Shown here: positions 48,831-58,248 of the stretch, piece by piece
Position numbering within the stretch: the first letter of the stretch is position 1
Layout: every line of letters starts with the position of its first letter
Origin: Ruminococcaceae bacterium YAD3003
GTDB lineage: Bacteria > Bacillota > Clostridia > Saccharofermentanales > Saccharofermentanaceae
NCBI GenBank assembly: GCA_900107185.1
Contig: FNPA01000001.1
Location: 62,001 to 126,000 of the forward strand
DNA: 64,000 bases
Reading direction: 5' to 3'
Program-made: the position numbers and the translations under genes
Notes under the pieces: generated by a model
What the model was told of the DNA's origin: nothing
Database searches by the model: none
Seen by the model: only the letters and a program-made list of their open reading frames with translations

Positions 48831-51599
48831 ATGTCTATTCCATCTATCTTATACACACTGATAATCTCCCCTCTTGAGCTTCTGCTGGAAGTTATTTTCA
48901 CTGTGGCCGACAAAATAATCGGTAACGCAGGTTTATCAATAATCTTCTTAAGCATAGTGGTTAATTTTCTTGTTCTTCCTCTCTACAAAAGAGCGGATGA
49001 ACTCCAGGCAGAAGAACGTGATATCCAGGCCAAAATGGCTTACCGCATCAAGCGTACAAAGGAAACATTCAAAGGTGATGAGCGCTTCATGATGCTCCAG
49101 GAGTACTACCGGATAAACCACTACAAACCTATTTACGCACTTAAGAGTTCGGCATCACTTCTCCTGCAGATTCCGTTCTTCATAGCCGCTTACAGACTCC
49201 TGTCAGGTATGCAGAGTCTTAACGGAATGCAGTTCTGTTTTATATCCGATTTGGGAAAAGAGGATGCATCATTCATGATAGGAGGCTTCCCGGTAAACGT
49301 CCTTCCTATACTCATGACACTTATCAATATTGTCTCAGGAATCATCTATACAAAAGGTCATCCGCTGAAATCAAAAATACAGGTATACGGATTGGCAGTT
49401 GTGTTCCTGGTACTGCTCTACCACTCACCTTCCGGTCTCGTTTTCTATTGGCTCTTAAACAATGTATTCTCACTCGTAAAGAACATTTTTTATAAGCTTA
49501 GAGATCCCAAGAAAGTATTGAATATACTGCTCGCTGTTGCAGGTGTAGTCGTTTTAGTTCTTACTGCCATCAGGCCTGATCTCGATATGAGACAAAAGAC
49601 ACTTCTCGGAATAGGATGTGTTCTGCTTTGCGTACCTTTCTTATCAGGATTGGTAAAAAAGAAAATCAGCGTAACACCTCTAAAGGCCACATCAAAAGAT
49701 AACGTTACATTCTTCGGTGGAACACTCTTCATGGCTTGCTTTACCGGACTTCTTATTCCATCCACTGTAATCAACACATCACCATATGAATTCATTGACT
49801 TGTTCCACATTGCCAATCCGGCTTTGTACATAGTCAGCTCCGCGGTTTTAGCACTCGGCAACTGGGTGTTATGGGGCGGCATTTTCTATTTCTTTATGAA
49901 TGAAAAGATGCGTGCAGTATTCAGCAGAGGCATCTGGATGATCTGCGGTATTTCCGTTGTTGATTATATGTTATTCGGAACAAATCTCGGTGTTATCTCT
50001 TCCACACTGCAGTATGAGAACAATCTGTCTTTCGCAATTACAGATTACATATTCAATGCTCTCGTTGTAATCCTCATCGGACTCGTATTCCTGTTTATCA
50101 TTTCGAGATTCCACAATGTCGTAAACGTAGTTGTTTTTGCAGGTGTTATGGCAGTAGTTATGCTTGGCTCATATAAGATTTACACGATCAACAAGGCTTA
50201 CGATAAATATACTGTACTTACTGCACCCTCTGAGGAAGTTCCTGAGATACCTTTGAGCAAAGACGGACAGAACGTTATCGTTCTCATGCTCGACCGCGGA
50301 ATGGGAACACAGCTCCCGTATATCTTAAATGAGAAGCCTGAATTAAAAGAACAGTTCGACGGATTTACATACTATCCCAACACCATTTCTTTCGGCGCGT
50401 ATACAAACTTCGCAACTCCGGCTCTGTTCGGCGGTTATGAATATACTCCTGAACGAATTAATGAGAGAGATGATATGCGTCTTGTTGACAAGCAGAATGA
50501 GGCTCTGAAAGTAATGCCTTATATCTTCGGTAATAATGGCTATGAGGTAACTATCTGCGATCCGCCGTATGCCGGTTATACATGGGTTCCGGATCTGTCG
50601 ATTTATGACGAACGTCCTGAATTCAATTGCTATATAACCAATGCACGTTTCAGTATTTTCGATGATGATGAAACAGGCGAATCTTCAGCAACATCCGAGA
50701 GAGTAAATAATCTTCGTAACCGCAATTTCTTTTTCTTCTCGATCATGAAGATCTCTCCCCTGATCCTTCAGGAGACGATTTACGATGACGGTTCATATAA
50801 CGAATCTATTTCTGCAACCGGCAATTCGAGCCTCGTCAGCCTCTCGCCTCTGCAGCATGTAGACAGCCTCTCCACTGCTACAGGACTGTCAAACGACTTC
50901 CTTAATTCATATCCTGTACTCACCAATTTGCCTGAGATAACAGTTATAAATAACTCCGGAAATACATTCCTGATGTTGGCTAACGAGACTACCCACTCTC
51001 CGTGTCTGCTGCAGGAACCGGATTATGTGCCTGCACTTGTCGTAGATAACACGGCATATGACACAGAAGACTGGGTCACACGTTATACAGTTGATGGTGT
51101 AACTATGGAAATGTCTGACGTCAACCAGGTCATGCACTACCATGTAAATATGGCAGCATTACTCCAGCTCGGTGAATGGTTCGACTATCTGCGCGAGAAT
51201 GGTGTCTATGACAACACCAGAATCATTATCGTGGCAGATCACGGAAGAGAGCTGAGCCAGTTTGACATCACCTGCAACGGTGAGGATATGGAACGCTTTA
51301 TGCCGCTCCTTTTGGTAAAAGACTTTAACAGTACAGGATTCACCGTATCAGAAGAATTTATGACAAATGCAGACGTTCCTGAGCTGGCCACCTCAGGCCT
51401 CATCAAGGACCCGAAGAATCCATTTACCGGCAACCCGATAAACTCCGAACTCAAGAACGGACCGCAAACTGTCTTCTTTTCTATGGAAGCTGATACACCT
51501 GATAATAACGGTAACACATTCCTCCCGGGTTCATGGTACGTCTTTGAAGGCGGTGATCCTCATGACCCGGAGAACTGGACCTACTTAGGTGATTACTGA
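48831..51599 (+). CDS. YidC/Oxa1-like membrane domain fused to an EptA/LtaS-like extracellular transferase (copy 2)
   Basis: A 922-residue paralog of the protein at 22324. Residues 1-225 are the YidC-like part, with LPLYKRADELQAEERDIQAK and the stretch SPSGLVFYWLLNNVFSLVK identical to copy 1 apart from small changes in the former; the insertase groove arginine is again Asn (VNFLVLPL). More membrane helices run to about residue 450. The outer domain has IVLMLDRGMG, NTISFGAYTNFATPALFGG (probable Thr nucleophile), TTHSPCLLQEP and IIIVADHGRELSQ. Both copies keep these residues, so both are likely active. It directly follows the glycerophosphotransferase gene. A phosphoglycerol or phosphoethanolamine transfer to a surface polymer is inferred. 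Confidence 0.85.
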   Translation: MSIPSILYTLIISPLELLLEVIFTVADKIIGNAGLSIIFLSIVVNFLVLPLYKRADELQAEERDIQAKMAYRIKRTKETFKGDERFMMLQEYYRINHYKPIYALKSSASLLLQIPFFIAAYRLLSGMQSLNGMQFCFISDLGKEDASFMIGGFPVNVLPILMTLINIVSGIIYTKGHPLKSKIQVYGLAVVFLVLLYHSPSGLVFYWLLNNVFSLVKNIFYKLRDPKKVLNILLAVAGVVVLVLTAIRPDLDMRQKTLLGIGCVLLCVPFLSGLVKKKISVTPLKATSKDNVTFFGGTLFMACFTGLLIPSTVINTSPYEFIDLFHIANPALYIVSSAVLALGNWVLWGGIFYFFMNEKMRAVFSRGIWMICGISVVDYMLFGTNLGVISSTLQYENNLSFAITDYIFNALVVILIGLVFLFIISRFHNVVNVVVFAGVMAVVMLGSYKIYTINKAYDKYTVLTAPSEEVPEIPLSKDGQNVIVLMLDRGMGTQLPYILNEKPELKEQFDGFTYYPNTISFGAYTNFATPALFGGYEYTPERINERDDMRLVDKQNEALKVMPYIFGNNGYEVTICDPPYAGYTWVPDLSIYDERPEFNCYITNARFSIFDDDETGESSATSERVNNLRNRNFFFFSIMKISPLILQETIYDDGSYNESISATGNSSLVSLSPLQHVDSLSTATGLSNDFLNSYPVLTNLPEITVINNSGNTFLMLANETTHSPCLLQEPDYVPALVVDNTAYDTEDWVTRYTVDGVTMEMSDVNQVMHYHVNMAALLQLGEWFDYLRENGVYDNTRIIIVADHGRELSQFDITCNGEDMERFMPLLLVKDFNSTGFTVSEEFMTNADVPELATSGLIKDPKNPFTGNPINSELKNGPQTVFFSMEADTPDNNGNTFLPGSWYVFEGGDPHDPENWTYLGDY

Positions 51600-51609
51600 T
51601 ATATCAGCA

Positions 51610-52005
51610 TCATCTTTCAATCTCTACAATTACCCTGTTATCGTTTGTGTAGTAAATGAAAGATACAGAAGAATCACTTACGTGATAATCCTTATTGAAC
51701 TGCTCCTTAAGTGTATCTGCCTGGCTGTCCAATCCGCTGCTCTCCAAAGTTGACTTAAGTGCAGCAACCTGCGTATCATCAAGATCCATCTTGTACCAAT
51801 ACTTATAGATGACGTGGTTACCTTCGATCTCGATCTTCGCATCTTTGAAAGTAGTTGAGAACATAGGGACATTTTTAACTTCTTCATTCAACTGTGCGAG
51901 CTGAGCCTGGCTGACCTGCTGCTCAATAGTCTTTCCTCCACCGCAACCGGTGAACATGAAAATGCACATAATAACGACCAAAACACTTACTGCTGCTTTA
52001 CGCAT
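51610..52005 (-). CDS. Small lipoprotein (DUF4854-like)
   Basis: A 131-residue lipoprotein. The ATG at 52003-52005 has GGGAGG 7 bases upstream. The signal peptide ends in a good lipobox (CIFMFTGC, about residue 21). The mature part has a short coiled region (QQVSQAQLAQLNEEVKN) and a beta-alpha domain with NHVIYKYWYKMDLDD and SVSFIYYTNDNRVIVEIE, resembling the DUF4854 family of Firmicutes. The function is unknown. It is convergent with the YidC-transferase gene, with only 10 bases between the stops. Confidence 0.8.
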   Translation of the reverse strand: MRKAAVSVLVVIMCIFMFTGCGGGKTIEQQVSQAQLAQLNEEVKNVPMFSTTFKDAKIEIEGNHVIYKYWYKMDLDDTQVAALKSTLESSGLDSQADTLKEQFNKDYHVSDSSVSFIYYTNDNRVIVEIER

Positions 52006-52347
52006 ATTTATACCTCCCAAAATCATTCCGAATTATCCCCGAAATGAAGAATCTGCTCAATACTACTCAAAGTTTTTTTATGTGTCAACTCGCGAAAGTA
52101 TTCAGAGTCCAAAAATGGAGCGCACTCTCAAAAATCACAAAACGGACACATATTATTCACTTTACAGTATTTATGCCTAAAAATGGAACATATACCAAAC
52201 CTGTTGAATAATCATGCCTTTACCATGAAAATCAGCCGAAAACCCTAAAAACAAAGTTTAATTGTTAATTACAAGTAACACAGGTGTAAATGACTTTTGA
52301 TTTTTACCGTGCTACACTTTGATTATATAAATATGGAGGTTTGTTTG
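52006..52347. other. Divergent intergenic region, 342 bases
   Basis: AT-rich. It holds the ribosome binding site of the lipoprotein gene at the left and the promoter of the EAL-domain gene at the right (52303-52331). In the middle I see no gene, hairpin or repeat that I can support. Confidence 0.7.
52303..52331 (+). promoter_or_regulatory. Probable promoter of the EAL-domain gene
   Basis: TTTACC (52303-52308), 17-base spacer, TATAAA (52326-52331); the ATG is at 52348. Confidence 0.6.
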
Positions 52348-54621
52348 ATGAGGACAGTTTTATCGGTAGTTTTTTCCATACTGATAATTTCACTGGTCGT
52401 CTGCGTTATTCTTACAAGACGGTCTAATAAGGACATAAAAAAATCTGTGGCCTTCCTGATCGCCAGTCTTGCTATACCGGTTCTCGGTAACCTGATCATC
52501 ATCATAACAACCAAACAGCTGCTAGCTACAATCGGTTACTATATCTATTTTCTCGGTATGGATACCGCTATTATCGCTTTGTGGAATTTTACTTACAAGT
52601 ATTGCGAGATCAAGAGGCCACACGTGGCACTGAGGGTTCTGATCTACGTAGCTTTCACAGCAGATGTAGTCCAGTATGTTCTCAATCCTTTCTTTGGCTT
52701 CACATTCGGAACTGAGAAAACTCTCGTCGAGAAACAGATATATTTCAGACTGGTTCCTCATATCGGACAGACTTATCACAGAATATTTTGTTATGGTTTG
52801 TTCCTGATAGCACTTATTATTTTTATAGTTAAGGCTATCAAGTCTTCCAAAGTCTATGCTGAAAAATACTGGCTTATCATAATCCTGTTGGGCGTTACCG
52901 CAGGAATAGAATCTTATTATATTTTCTCAAGAAAGCCTTTCGACATGTCCATGATCGGTTTCGGTCTGCTCGGCCTGCTGGTTTTCTTCTTCACGCTCCA
53001 CTACAGGCCTCTGAAGCTGTTGGACCGTATGCTTGCAGGCATCGCTTCTGATATGCCTGATGCCCTGTTCTTCTTCGATAAGAGTGGAAAGTGCATTTGG
53101 ACAAATGAACATGGCAGAAACCTTGTCGGAATCTCTAAAGAGGATTACAGCAACGTAAAGGACAACTTGAGATTTCTTTTCGGTGATATCGATTTCAGCA
53201 GCAGCGGATGGTTCAAAAGAGTAACTCTTGGCACCGGTGATGACGAGCAGTATACCTTCCTTTCGATGCGTTCTGTTGTAGACGAGAAGGGCCATGTTAC
53301 AGGTAACTATCTGAGTATCCGCGATATCACAGAAGACCAGCGCGAACTGAAGCGTGAGATGTATAACTCCACTCACGATTCCCTCACAGGTTTCTATACA
53401 AAGGAATATTTCTTCGAACAGATCGAAAAGAGACTTCGTTCTGACAAAGAAACAAAGTACATGATCGGCTATATGGAAATCGCTAATCTGAAGACGATCA
53501 ATGACGTCTTTGGAAGCAGATTCGCAGAACTGACAATCAAGAGATCAGCTGAATTCATTCAGGAAGGTGTCAGTGAGAAGAGTCTGTACGGAAAACTTTC
53601 CGATGATGCATTCGGTATCCTTATCGAGAAGGAAGATTTCGGGAATAAGCCCGTAGAAGAAAAACTCTCTAACTTTGTAGTAAGCGACAACGGGCTGGAT
53701 TATCACGTTCTTATTCACTACGGTGTTTATGACATTAGTGAAGACGATGAGATAGACGTTCCTCTCTTCTTCAACAGTGCACGTCTGGCTACCACGATGA
53801 TCGGAGATAACTATCAGTCCGTGATAGCTTTTTATGATGATAAACTCAGAGAAGAGATCATCCACAACCAGCTTATTTCAAACCAGGTATACGGTGCCAT
53901 CAAGACAAAACAGATAAGACCTTATCTACAGCCTATTGTTGACTCCAGAGGCATGCTGGCAGGAGCAGAAGCCCTCGTAAGATGGATCCACCCCGATGAA
54001 GGATTCATGAATCCCGGTGCTTTCATACCTGTATTTGAACGTAACGGTTTAATCGCTGACGTAGATAAACATATGTGGAGATGCGCATGCGAGATCCTCG
54101 CTGACTGGAAGTCACGTAATATCGACAGTTTTATCTCGATCAACATCTCTCCTAAAGACTTCTACTTTATGGATGTGGTATCCGAACTCAAAGGACTCGT
54201 TGAAGAATTTGACATCGAACCGGAAAAGCTCAGGGTAGAGATTACGGAAACTGTTATGGTCACAGGCTCAATCGATATATTCAAGATTGTTGCTGATTTG
54301 AGAGAATTCGGCTTCATCGTTGAAATGGACGACTTCGGAAGCGGTTATTCTTCACTCAATCTTCTCAAGGATCTGAATTTCGATGTGATAAAGATCGATA
54401 TGCAGTTCCTCAAAGATTCCGAGCGCAATATGAAGGCCGGCATGATCATCAAGAATATCATCAACATGTCTGAAGATCTCGGAATTGATACTCTGACAGA
54501 AGGTGTTGAGACCGCAAAGCAGTTCGAGAAATTGTTCGAAATGGGCTGCAAACTCTATCAAGGTTACTACTTCTCAAAGCCTATTCCGCTCGAAGATTTC
54601 GAGAAGCAATGGTTCGACTGA
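52348..54621 (+). CDS. Cyclic-di-GMP phosphodiesterase with 7TM, PAS, degenerate GGDEF and EAL domains
   Basis: A 757-residue signalling protein; the ATG at 52348 has GGAGG 8 bases upstream. Seven membrane helices (about residues 1-225) form a sensor input like that of 7TM histidine kinases. A PAS domain (about 235-340, DALFFFDKSGKCIWTNEHG) follows. The GGDEF domain (about 350-500) has lost its active site: the motif reads LSDDAF. The EAL domain (about 515-757) looks intact: AEALVRW, ISINISPKDF, RVEITETVM, MDDFGSGYSSLN, VIKIDMQFL and LTEGVETAKQ. So it should degrade cyclic di-GMP, perhaps with the dead GGDEF as a GTP-sensing regulator. It is a single-gene unit. Confidence 0.92.
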   Translation: MRTVLSVVFSILIISLVVCVILTRRSNKDIKKSVAFLIASLAIPVLGNLIIIITTKQLLATIGYYIYFLGMDTAIIALWNFTYKYCEIKRPHVALRVLIYVAFTADVVQYVLNPFFGFTFGTEKTLVEKQIYFRLVPHIGQTYHRIFCYGLFLIALIIFIVKAIKSSKVYAEKYWLIIILLGVTAGIESYYIFSRKPFDMSMIGFGLLGLLVFFFTLHYRPLKLLDRMLAGIASDMPDALFFFDKSGKCIWTNEHGRNLVGISKEDYSNVKDNLRFLFGDIDFSSSGWFKRVTLGTGDDEQYTFLSMRSVVDEKGHVTGNYLSIRDITEDQRELKREMYNSTHDSLTGFYTKEYFFEQIEKRLRSDKETKYMIGYMEIANLKTINDVFGSRFAELTIKRSAEFIQEGVSEKSLYGKLSDDAFGILIEKEDFGNKPVEEKLSNFVVSDNGLDYHVLIHYGVYDISEDDEIDVPLFFNSARLATTMIGDNYQSVIAFYDDKLREEIIHNQLISNQVYGAIKTKQIRPYLQPIVDSRGMLAGAEALVRWIHPDEGFMNPGAFIPVFERNGLIADVDKHMWRCACEILADWKSRNIDSFISINISPKDFYFMDVVSELKGLVEEFDIEPEKLRVEITETVMVTGSIDIFKIVADLREFGFIVEMDDFGSGYSSLNLLKDLNFDVIKIDMQFLKDSERNMKAGMIIKNIINMSEDLGIDTLTEGVETAKQFEKLFEMGCKLYQGYYFSKPIPLEDFEKQWFD

Positions 54622-54645
54622 TAAACTTAAAAAACTGTTAACTGC

Positions 54646-54673
54646 AAGGGGTTGTTCATATGAGCAACCCCTT
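54646..54673 (+). terminator. Hairpin after the EAL-domain gene
   Basis: Stem AAGGGGTTG (54646-54654) / CAACCCCTT (54665-54673), with a self-complementary TCATATGA inside; few T follow, so it is a moderate terminator. Confidence 0.65.
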
Positions 54674-54761
54674 CAATTTGTATATATAAATAATAAGCGT
54701 GTATAATGGAAGGACAAAAAATCAACTACTCTTGACTTATATTCAAGGAGGGGAAGACAAG

Positions 54762-56138
54762 ATGTATCTTGATTCAAATAAGACTCGCTTAAGAAGAAGC
54801 GTGGGCGTATTGGTTGCACTCATGTGCGTTATGCTGATCCCCATGGTCAGTCTGGCAGCAGGTCCCGGCATCACCCACGAAGCTGATACTTCTTTCACAT
54901 CAAGTCTCGCATTCTATGCAGGAGCATTTTCCACTGCCGTTACAGCATCGGTAAACCCGTCAGCTACTATGGCAGTTCTCGCTATAATCGGTTCTTTTGA
55001 GAACGCTGCTGTTTATTCTCCTGATTCGGTATTTCTTAATAACATTGCCGACTTCATGAATGGTGTACCGATCTTAAGAGAAGTAGGTAAACTCCCTATT
55101 GCTAATCCTTATGCAGCAGTATTTCTCACATTAGTTGCAGTTGCATTGATCGTCTGCCATTCATTCGCAGAATCAAAAATGGTATCTGAAGAAACCATCG
55201 ATAAGCTCGACAAGTTTATCGGATATATCTGCACGGTATCCATCACGCTCCTGCCTTTTGTTACCAATGACGCTCTCGAGGCTGATCCTCCGGGAGTTAA
55301 GGGCGCTGCCATCGTACGCACAGTTACTATCCTCGGCAAGCCTGCTCAGGCACACGGCGTCGGCACGTATATTCTGGCAGGAATTTCCATAATCGCGATA
55401 TCAATATGCTATTACGTTGTTTACTCATGCGTTGATTATTGGGAAATGATCGTTGCGGCTATCCCTGTCAAAGGCACCAGCTTTATTTGGCAGATCATAA
55501 AGGCATTCCTGCACTTCATTCTCATCCTGCTGCAGATTTTCGCTCCTGTCGTAAGCTTCATTATAAGCATTAATTTGGCAGTAGCTGCGATATTCCTGTT
55601 CAGAATACTTAAACGAATTGCCCAGTACTATAAAGACGTCTACGTTTATACTGTTCTGCGCAAGATATTCAAACGCAACGATCCTATTCCGAGAATTGAG
55701 AAACATATTCCGAGAAGACTTAAGAAACTCTACCCTAACATGGAAATCTGCATATCCTTGTATACATTCCACGGAGTAGCACGTCTCGCTAAGCGTTCCA
55801 GAGTATGGCTCATTAAGGAAGGCGACAACGTTAACGTAGTTTACAAGCGTCTCATCAGAAAGCCTTACATTATCTCTTGGGAAGACCTGCGTAAGAAGCA
55901 CGATAACAAGCCGGTTTACATGGAGAGCTGCGCAAGATTTTTAAGGATCCGCACAGAAGACCGCAAGCTCGAAGTAATGTTGTCCACACGTTACAGACCT
56001 GAAATCGAGATGCTGTCCCAGTTATTGGACCTCAAGGATTTTGCACCCGTAAAACAGGAAATCAAAGAGACTAAAAAACTCAACAGGAAACTCCGCCGTA
56101 AGCGCAGGAAACAGGGCGTCGAAGCTGCTGAGATCTGA
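54762..56138 (+). CDS. Polytopic membrane protein of unknown function, upstream of the LCP gene
   Basis: A 458-residue protein; the ATG at 54762 follows AGGAGG by about 8 bases, and TATAAT at 54702-54707 is a likely -10 box. A signal peptide or first helix (VGVLVALMCVMLIPMVSLAAG) is followed by an outer stretch and about six helices up to residue 300. A soluble basic C-terminal domain of about 150 residues follows (RIEKHIPRRLKKLYPNMEICISLYTFHGVAR), ending in an Arg/Lys-rich tail. I do not recognise the family. It lies 23 bases before the LCP gene, so a role in cell-wall polymer work is possible but unproven. Confidence 0.75.
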   Translation: MYLDSNKTRLRRSVGVLVALMCVMLIPMVSLAAGPGITHEADTSFTSSLAFYAGAFSTAVTASVNPSATMAVLAIIGSFENAAVYSPDSVFLNNIADFMNGVPILREVGKLPIANPYAAVFLTLVAVALIVCHSFAESKMVSEETIDKLDKFIGYICTVSITLLPFVTNDALEADPPGVKGAAIVRTVTILGKPAQAHGVGTYILAGISIIAISICYYVVYSCVDYWEMIVAAIPVKGTSFIWQIIKAFLHFILILLQIFAPVVSFIISINLAVAAIFLFRILKRIAQYYKDVYVYTVLRKIFKRNDPIPRIEKHIPRRLKKLYPNMEICISLYTFHGVARLAKRSRVWLIKEGDNVNVVYKRLIRKPYIISWEDLRKKHDNKPVYMESCARFLRIRTEDRKLEVMLSTRYRPEIEMLSQLLDLKDFAPVKQEIKETKKLNRKLRRKRRKQGVEAAEI

Positions 56139-56161
56139 CGTTAATTCATGATCAGGACATT

Positions 56162-57775
56162 ATGAAGCGACTTATTGAAGACAAAAACAAAGCCAGGAAA
56201 GACCAGTCCGGCACAAAGGATAATCCGCTTATTTGGAGATTAATAGGCGTGCTTCTTATTGGTGTTCAGACTGGCGCCTCTGCATTTGCTTTCCAAAGGG
56301 CTTACATGCTCGGGATGTTTCCTAATCTTCACCTGTTAGCTTTTGGTGCCGTACTGTTGGCTCTGCTTATACTGAATTACCTCCTGCTCTTCCCTGCGAA
56401 AAAGAAAAGGGCCGTGAAGTCTTTCCGACGCTTTTTAGCTGTCGTTCTGGTAATAACCGTTTGTACCTCAACCATTTATCTTGGCATTTTCATGACTAAA
56501 CTCCGTTCAACGGTATCAGAGATAACAACGGAAAAAGTAGAGACGGTCGCTGCAACGATGGAGATATATGCTGTTTCCCATGACAGTGCGGTAAGTCTTG
56601 CAGACTGCAAAGACTATACCTTCGGAGTTATCGGTGGAAATGACGGACCAGCTTCTTTCGCTGCGGTAACAAGAATAAATAAAGAACTCGGGAAAGAGAT
56701 CTCCGACAAAGAGTATTCATCTGCAACAGAAGTTGCCAAAGCTCTTTACTATGGAGAGGTCAATGCGATCATTATTGACCACAACTATGTAAAGATACTG
56801 AATGAATCAACAGACTTTACTGATTTCACAGGTTGGGCAAAACTCATCTCAACGATCGATATTACTTCCGGTGAATTGACAGCTGCAGAAGAATCCAATC
56901 CGTACACAAAGGGAAACGGCGACAAGCCCGTTAATATCGGGCCTGCTACCCAGAAGGTAGATAACATCGAACTCGACCCCTTCATCGTCTTCATAAGCGG
57001 TTCTGACACGAGAGAAGAGTACTTCCAGGCTGAGCGAAGCGACGTAAATATCCTCATGGTCGTAAATCCCCAGACCAAACAGATACTACTCCTTAATACT
57101 CCGAGAGATTATTTTATTCCCAATCCAAGAAGCGGAGCAGGTGCATTGGATAAACTAACGCACCTGGGAATGTACGGTGTAGACTGTTCCATAACTGGTC
57201 TTGAGACACTCTACAATTGTGATATCAATTACTATGTCCAGATTAATTTCACGGGTGCTGAAACACTCGTTGATGATCTGGGCGGAATCACTTTCTATAA
57301 CCCCAGAGAGTTCACAGGAAGAGAAGTTTACTTCCCCGAAGGTGAGATTACTCTTAACGGTGAGGAAGCCGTTATATACGCACGTGAGCGTTATGCCTTT
57401 ATAGAGGGTGATAACATGCGCGGACAGAACCAAATGCGTCTCATCACCGCGATCCTCAAGAGATTTACATCTCCTGATACAACAACACTTCTCAAGTACA
57501 ACATCATATTGGATGACCTCGAAGGCTTTATGGTTACGAACCTCGAGAGCGATGAGATCAATAACCTCGTTAAGATGCAGATGGGCGATATGGCTACATG
57601 GAATATCAAGTCATATGCTGTAACCGGTTGGGGCGGATATGATGAGACATTTTCAATGCCCGGCACCGAACTCTATGTCACCTATCCTGATTACAACACG
57701 GTGTACAAAGGACAGGATCTGATCGACAGAGTTATGGCCGGTGAGATCCTTACAGATGAACTCGTGAGCGAATAA
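56162..57775 (+). CDS. LytR-CpsA-Psr (LCP) family protein
   Basis: A 537-residue protein. Three membrane helices (about residues 18-110) are followed by a stretch with FGVIGGNDGPASFAAVTRINKELG (about 145-265), an accessory domain seen in clostridial LCP proteins. The LCP core follows: IVFISGSDTREEYF, RSDVNILMVVNPQTKQILLLNTPRDY, LGGITFYNPREF, EEAVIYARERYAF and NQMRLITAILKRF. The arginines in SDTRE, TPRDY, ARER and QMRL match the pyrophosphate-binding set. LCP enzymes attach teichoic acid-like or capsule polymers to peptidoglycan. It may act on the polymer made by the cassettes at 22-26 and 47-51 kb. Confidence 0.92.
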   Translation: MKRLIEDKNKARKDQSGTKDNPLIWRLIGVLLIGVQTGASAFAFQRAYMLGMFPNLHLLAFGAVLLALLILNYLLLFPAKKKRAVKSFRRFLAVVLVITVCTSTIYLGIFMTKLRSTVSEITTEKVETVAATMEIYAVSHDSAVSLADCKDYTFGVIGGNDGPASFAAVTRINKELGKEISDKEYSSATEVAKALYYGEVNAIIIDHNYVKILNESTDFTDFTGWAKLISTIDITSGELTAAEESNPYTKGNGDKPVNIGPATQKVDNIELDPFIVFISGSDTREEYFQAERSDVNILMVVNPQTKQILLLNTPRDYFIPNPRSGAGALDKLTHLGMYGVDCSITGLETLYNCDINYYVQINFTGAETLVDDLGGITFYNPREFTGREVYFPEGEITLNGEEAVIYARERYAFIEGDNMRGQNQMRLITAILKRFTSPDTTTLLKYNIILDDLEGFMVTNLESDEINNLVKMQMGDMATWNIKSYAVTGWGGYDETFSMPGTELYVTYPDYNTVYKGQDLIDRVMAGEILTDELVSE

Positions 57776-57798
57776 CCTGACTTAATTAATCTGATAAC

Positions 57799-57839
57799 AA
57801 AAACTGCCGCATGGATTACTCCGGCGGCAGTATGTTTTT
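57799..57839. terminator. Bidirectional terminator between the LCP and CBS genes
   Basis: Stem ACTGCCGC (57803-57810) / GCGGCAGT (57824-57831) with A and T runs outside. The stop codon of the minus-strand CBS gene lies in the loop. Confidence 0.85.
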
Positions 57840-58247
57840 CTCGTAATAGTGTTTGATGATCGACCTTCTGGTAACGATTCCTATGAACATTCCCCTGTCA
57901 TCTGTGATCGGTACAAAGTTCGAATCCATCGTTTTGATTATCAGATCCTCTACAGAAGCATTGATCGAAACCGGTCTGTATTTATACTTATTGAGATCGA
58001 CATCTGAGAGTTTAAACTGCTTAAGGCTCTCGATAGCCATTGTATGGGGCTCACCGCCCTCACCCTTAACTATGAACCACAACAGATCACCTTCACTTAC
58101 TGTTCCGATGTAGTGGCCTTCCCTGTCGATTACGGGAACTGCCGCATACGAACTGCTGTGCATCTTCTCGAGTGCCTGGTCAACAGTTATGTCATTATAA
58201 AGGTATGTGATTTCCTGCTTGGGACGTGTAAAAAAAGCTACATTCAT
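57816..58247 (-). CDS. Two-CBS-domain protein
   Basis: A 143-residue protein made of two CBS domains: YNDITVDQALEKMHSSSYAAVPVIDREGHYIGTVSEGDLLWF (key part AAVPVIDREGHYIGTVSEGD) and YRPVSINASVEDLI ... FVPITDDRGMFIGIVTRRS. CBS pairs bind adenosine nucleotides or similar ligands and often sense energy charge. A short insert with EGGEPHTMAIESLKQF lies between the two. The gene has no clear target nearby; it lies 2 bases before the minus-strand esterase-like gene's stop, but that gene is upstream on the same strand, so the two are probably in one operon. Confidence 0.9.
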   Translation of the reverse strand: MNVAFFTRPKQEITYLYNDITVDQALEKMHSSSYAAVPVIDREGHYIGTVSEGDLLWFIVKGEGGEPHTMAIESLKQFKLSDVDLNKYKYRPVSINASVEDLIIKTMDSNFVPITDDRGMFIGIVTRRSIIKHYYEKNILPPE

Positions 58248-58248
58248 T

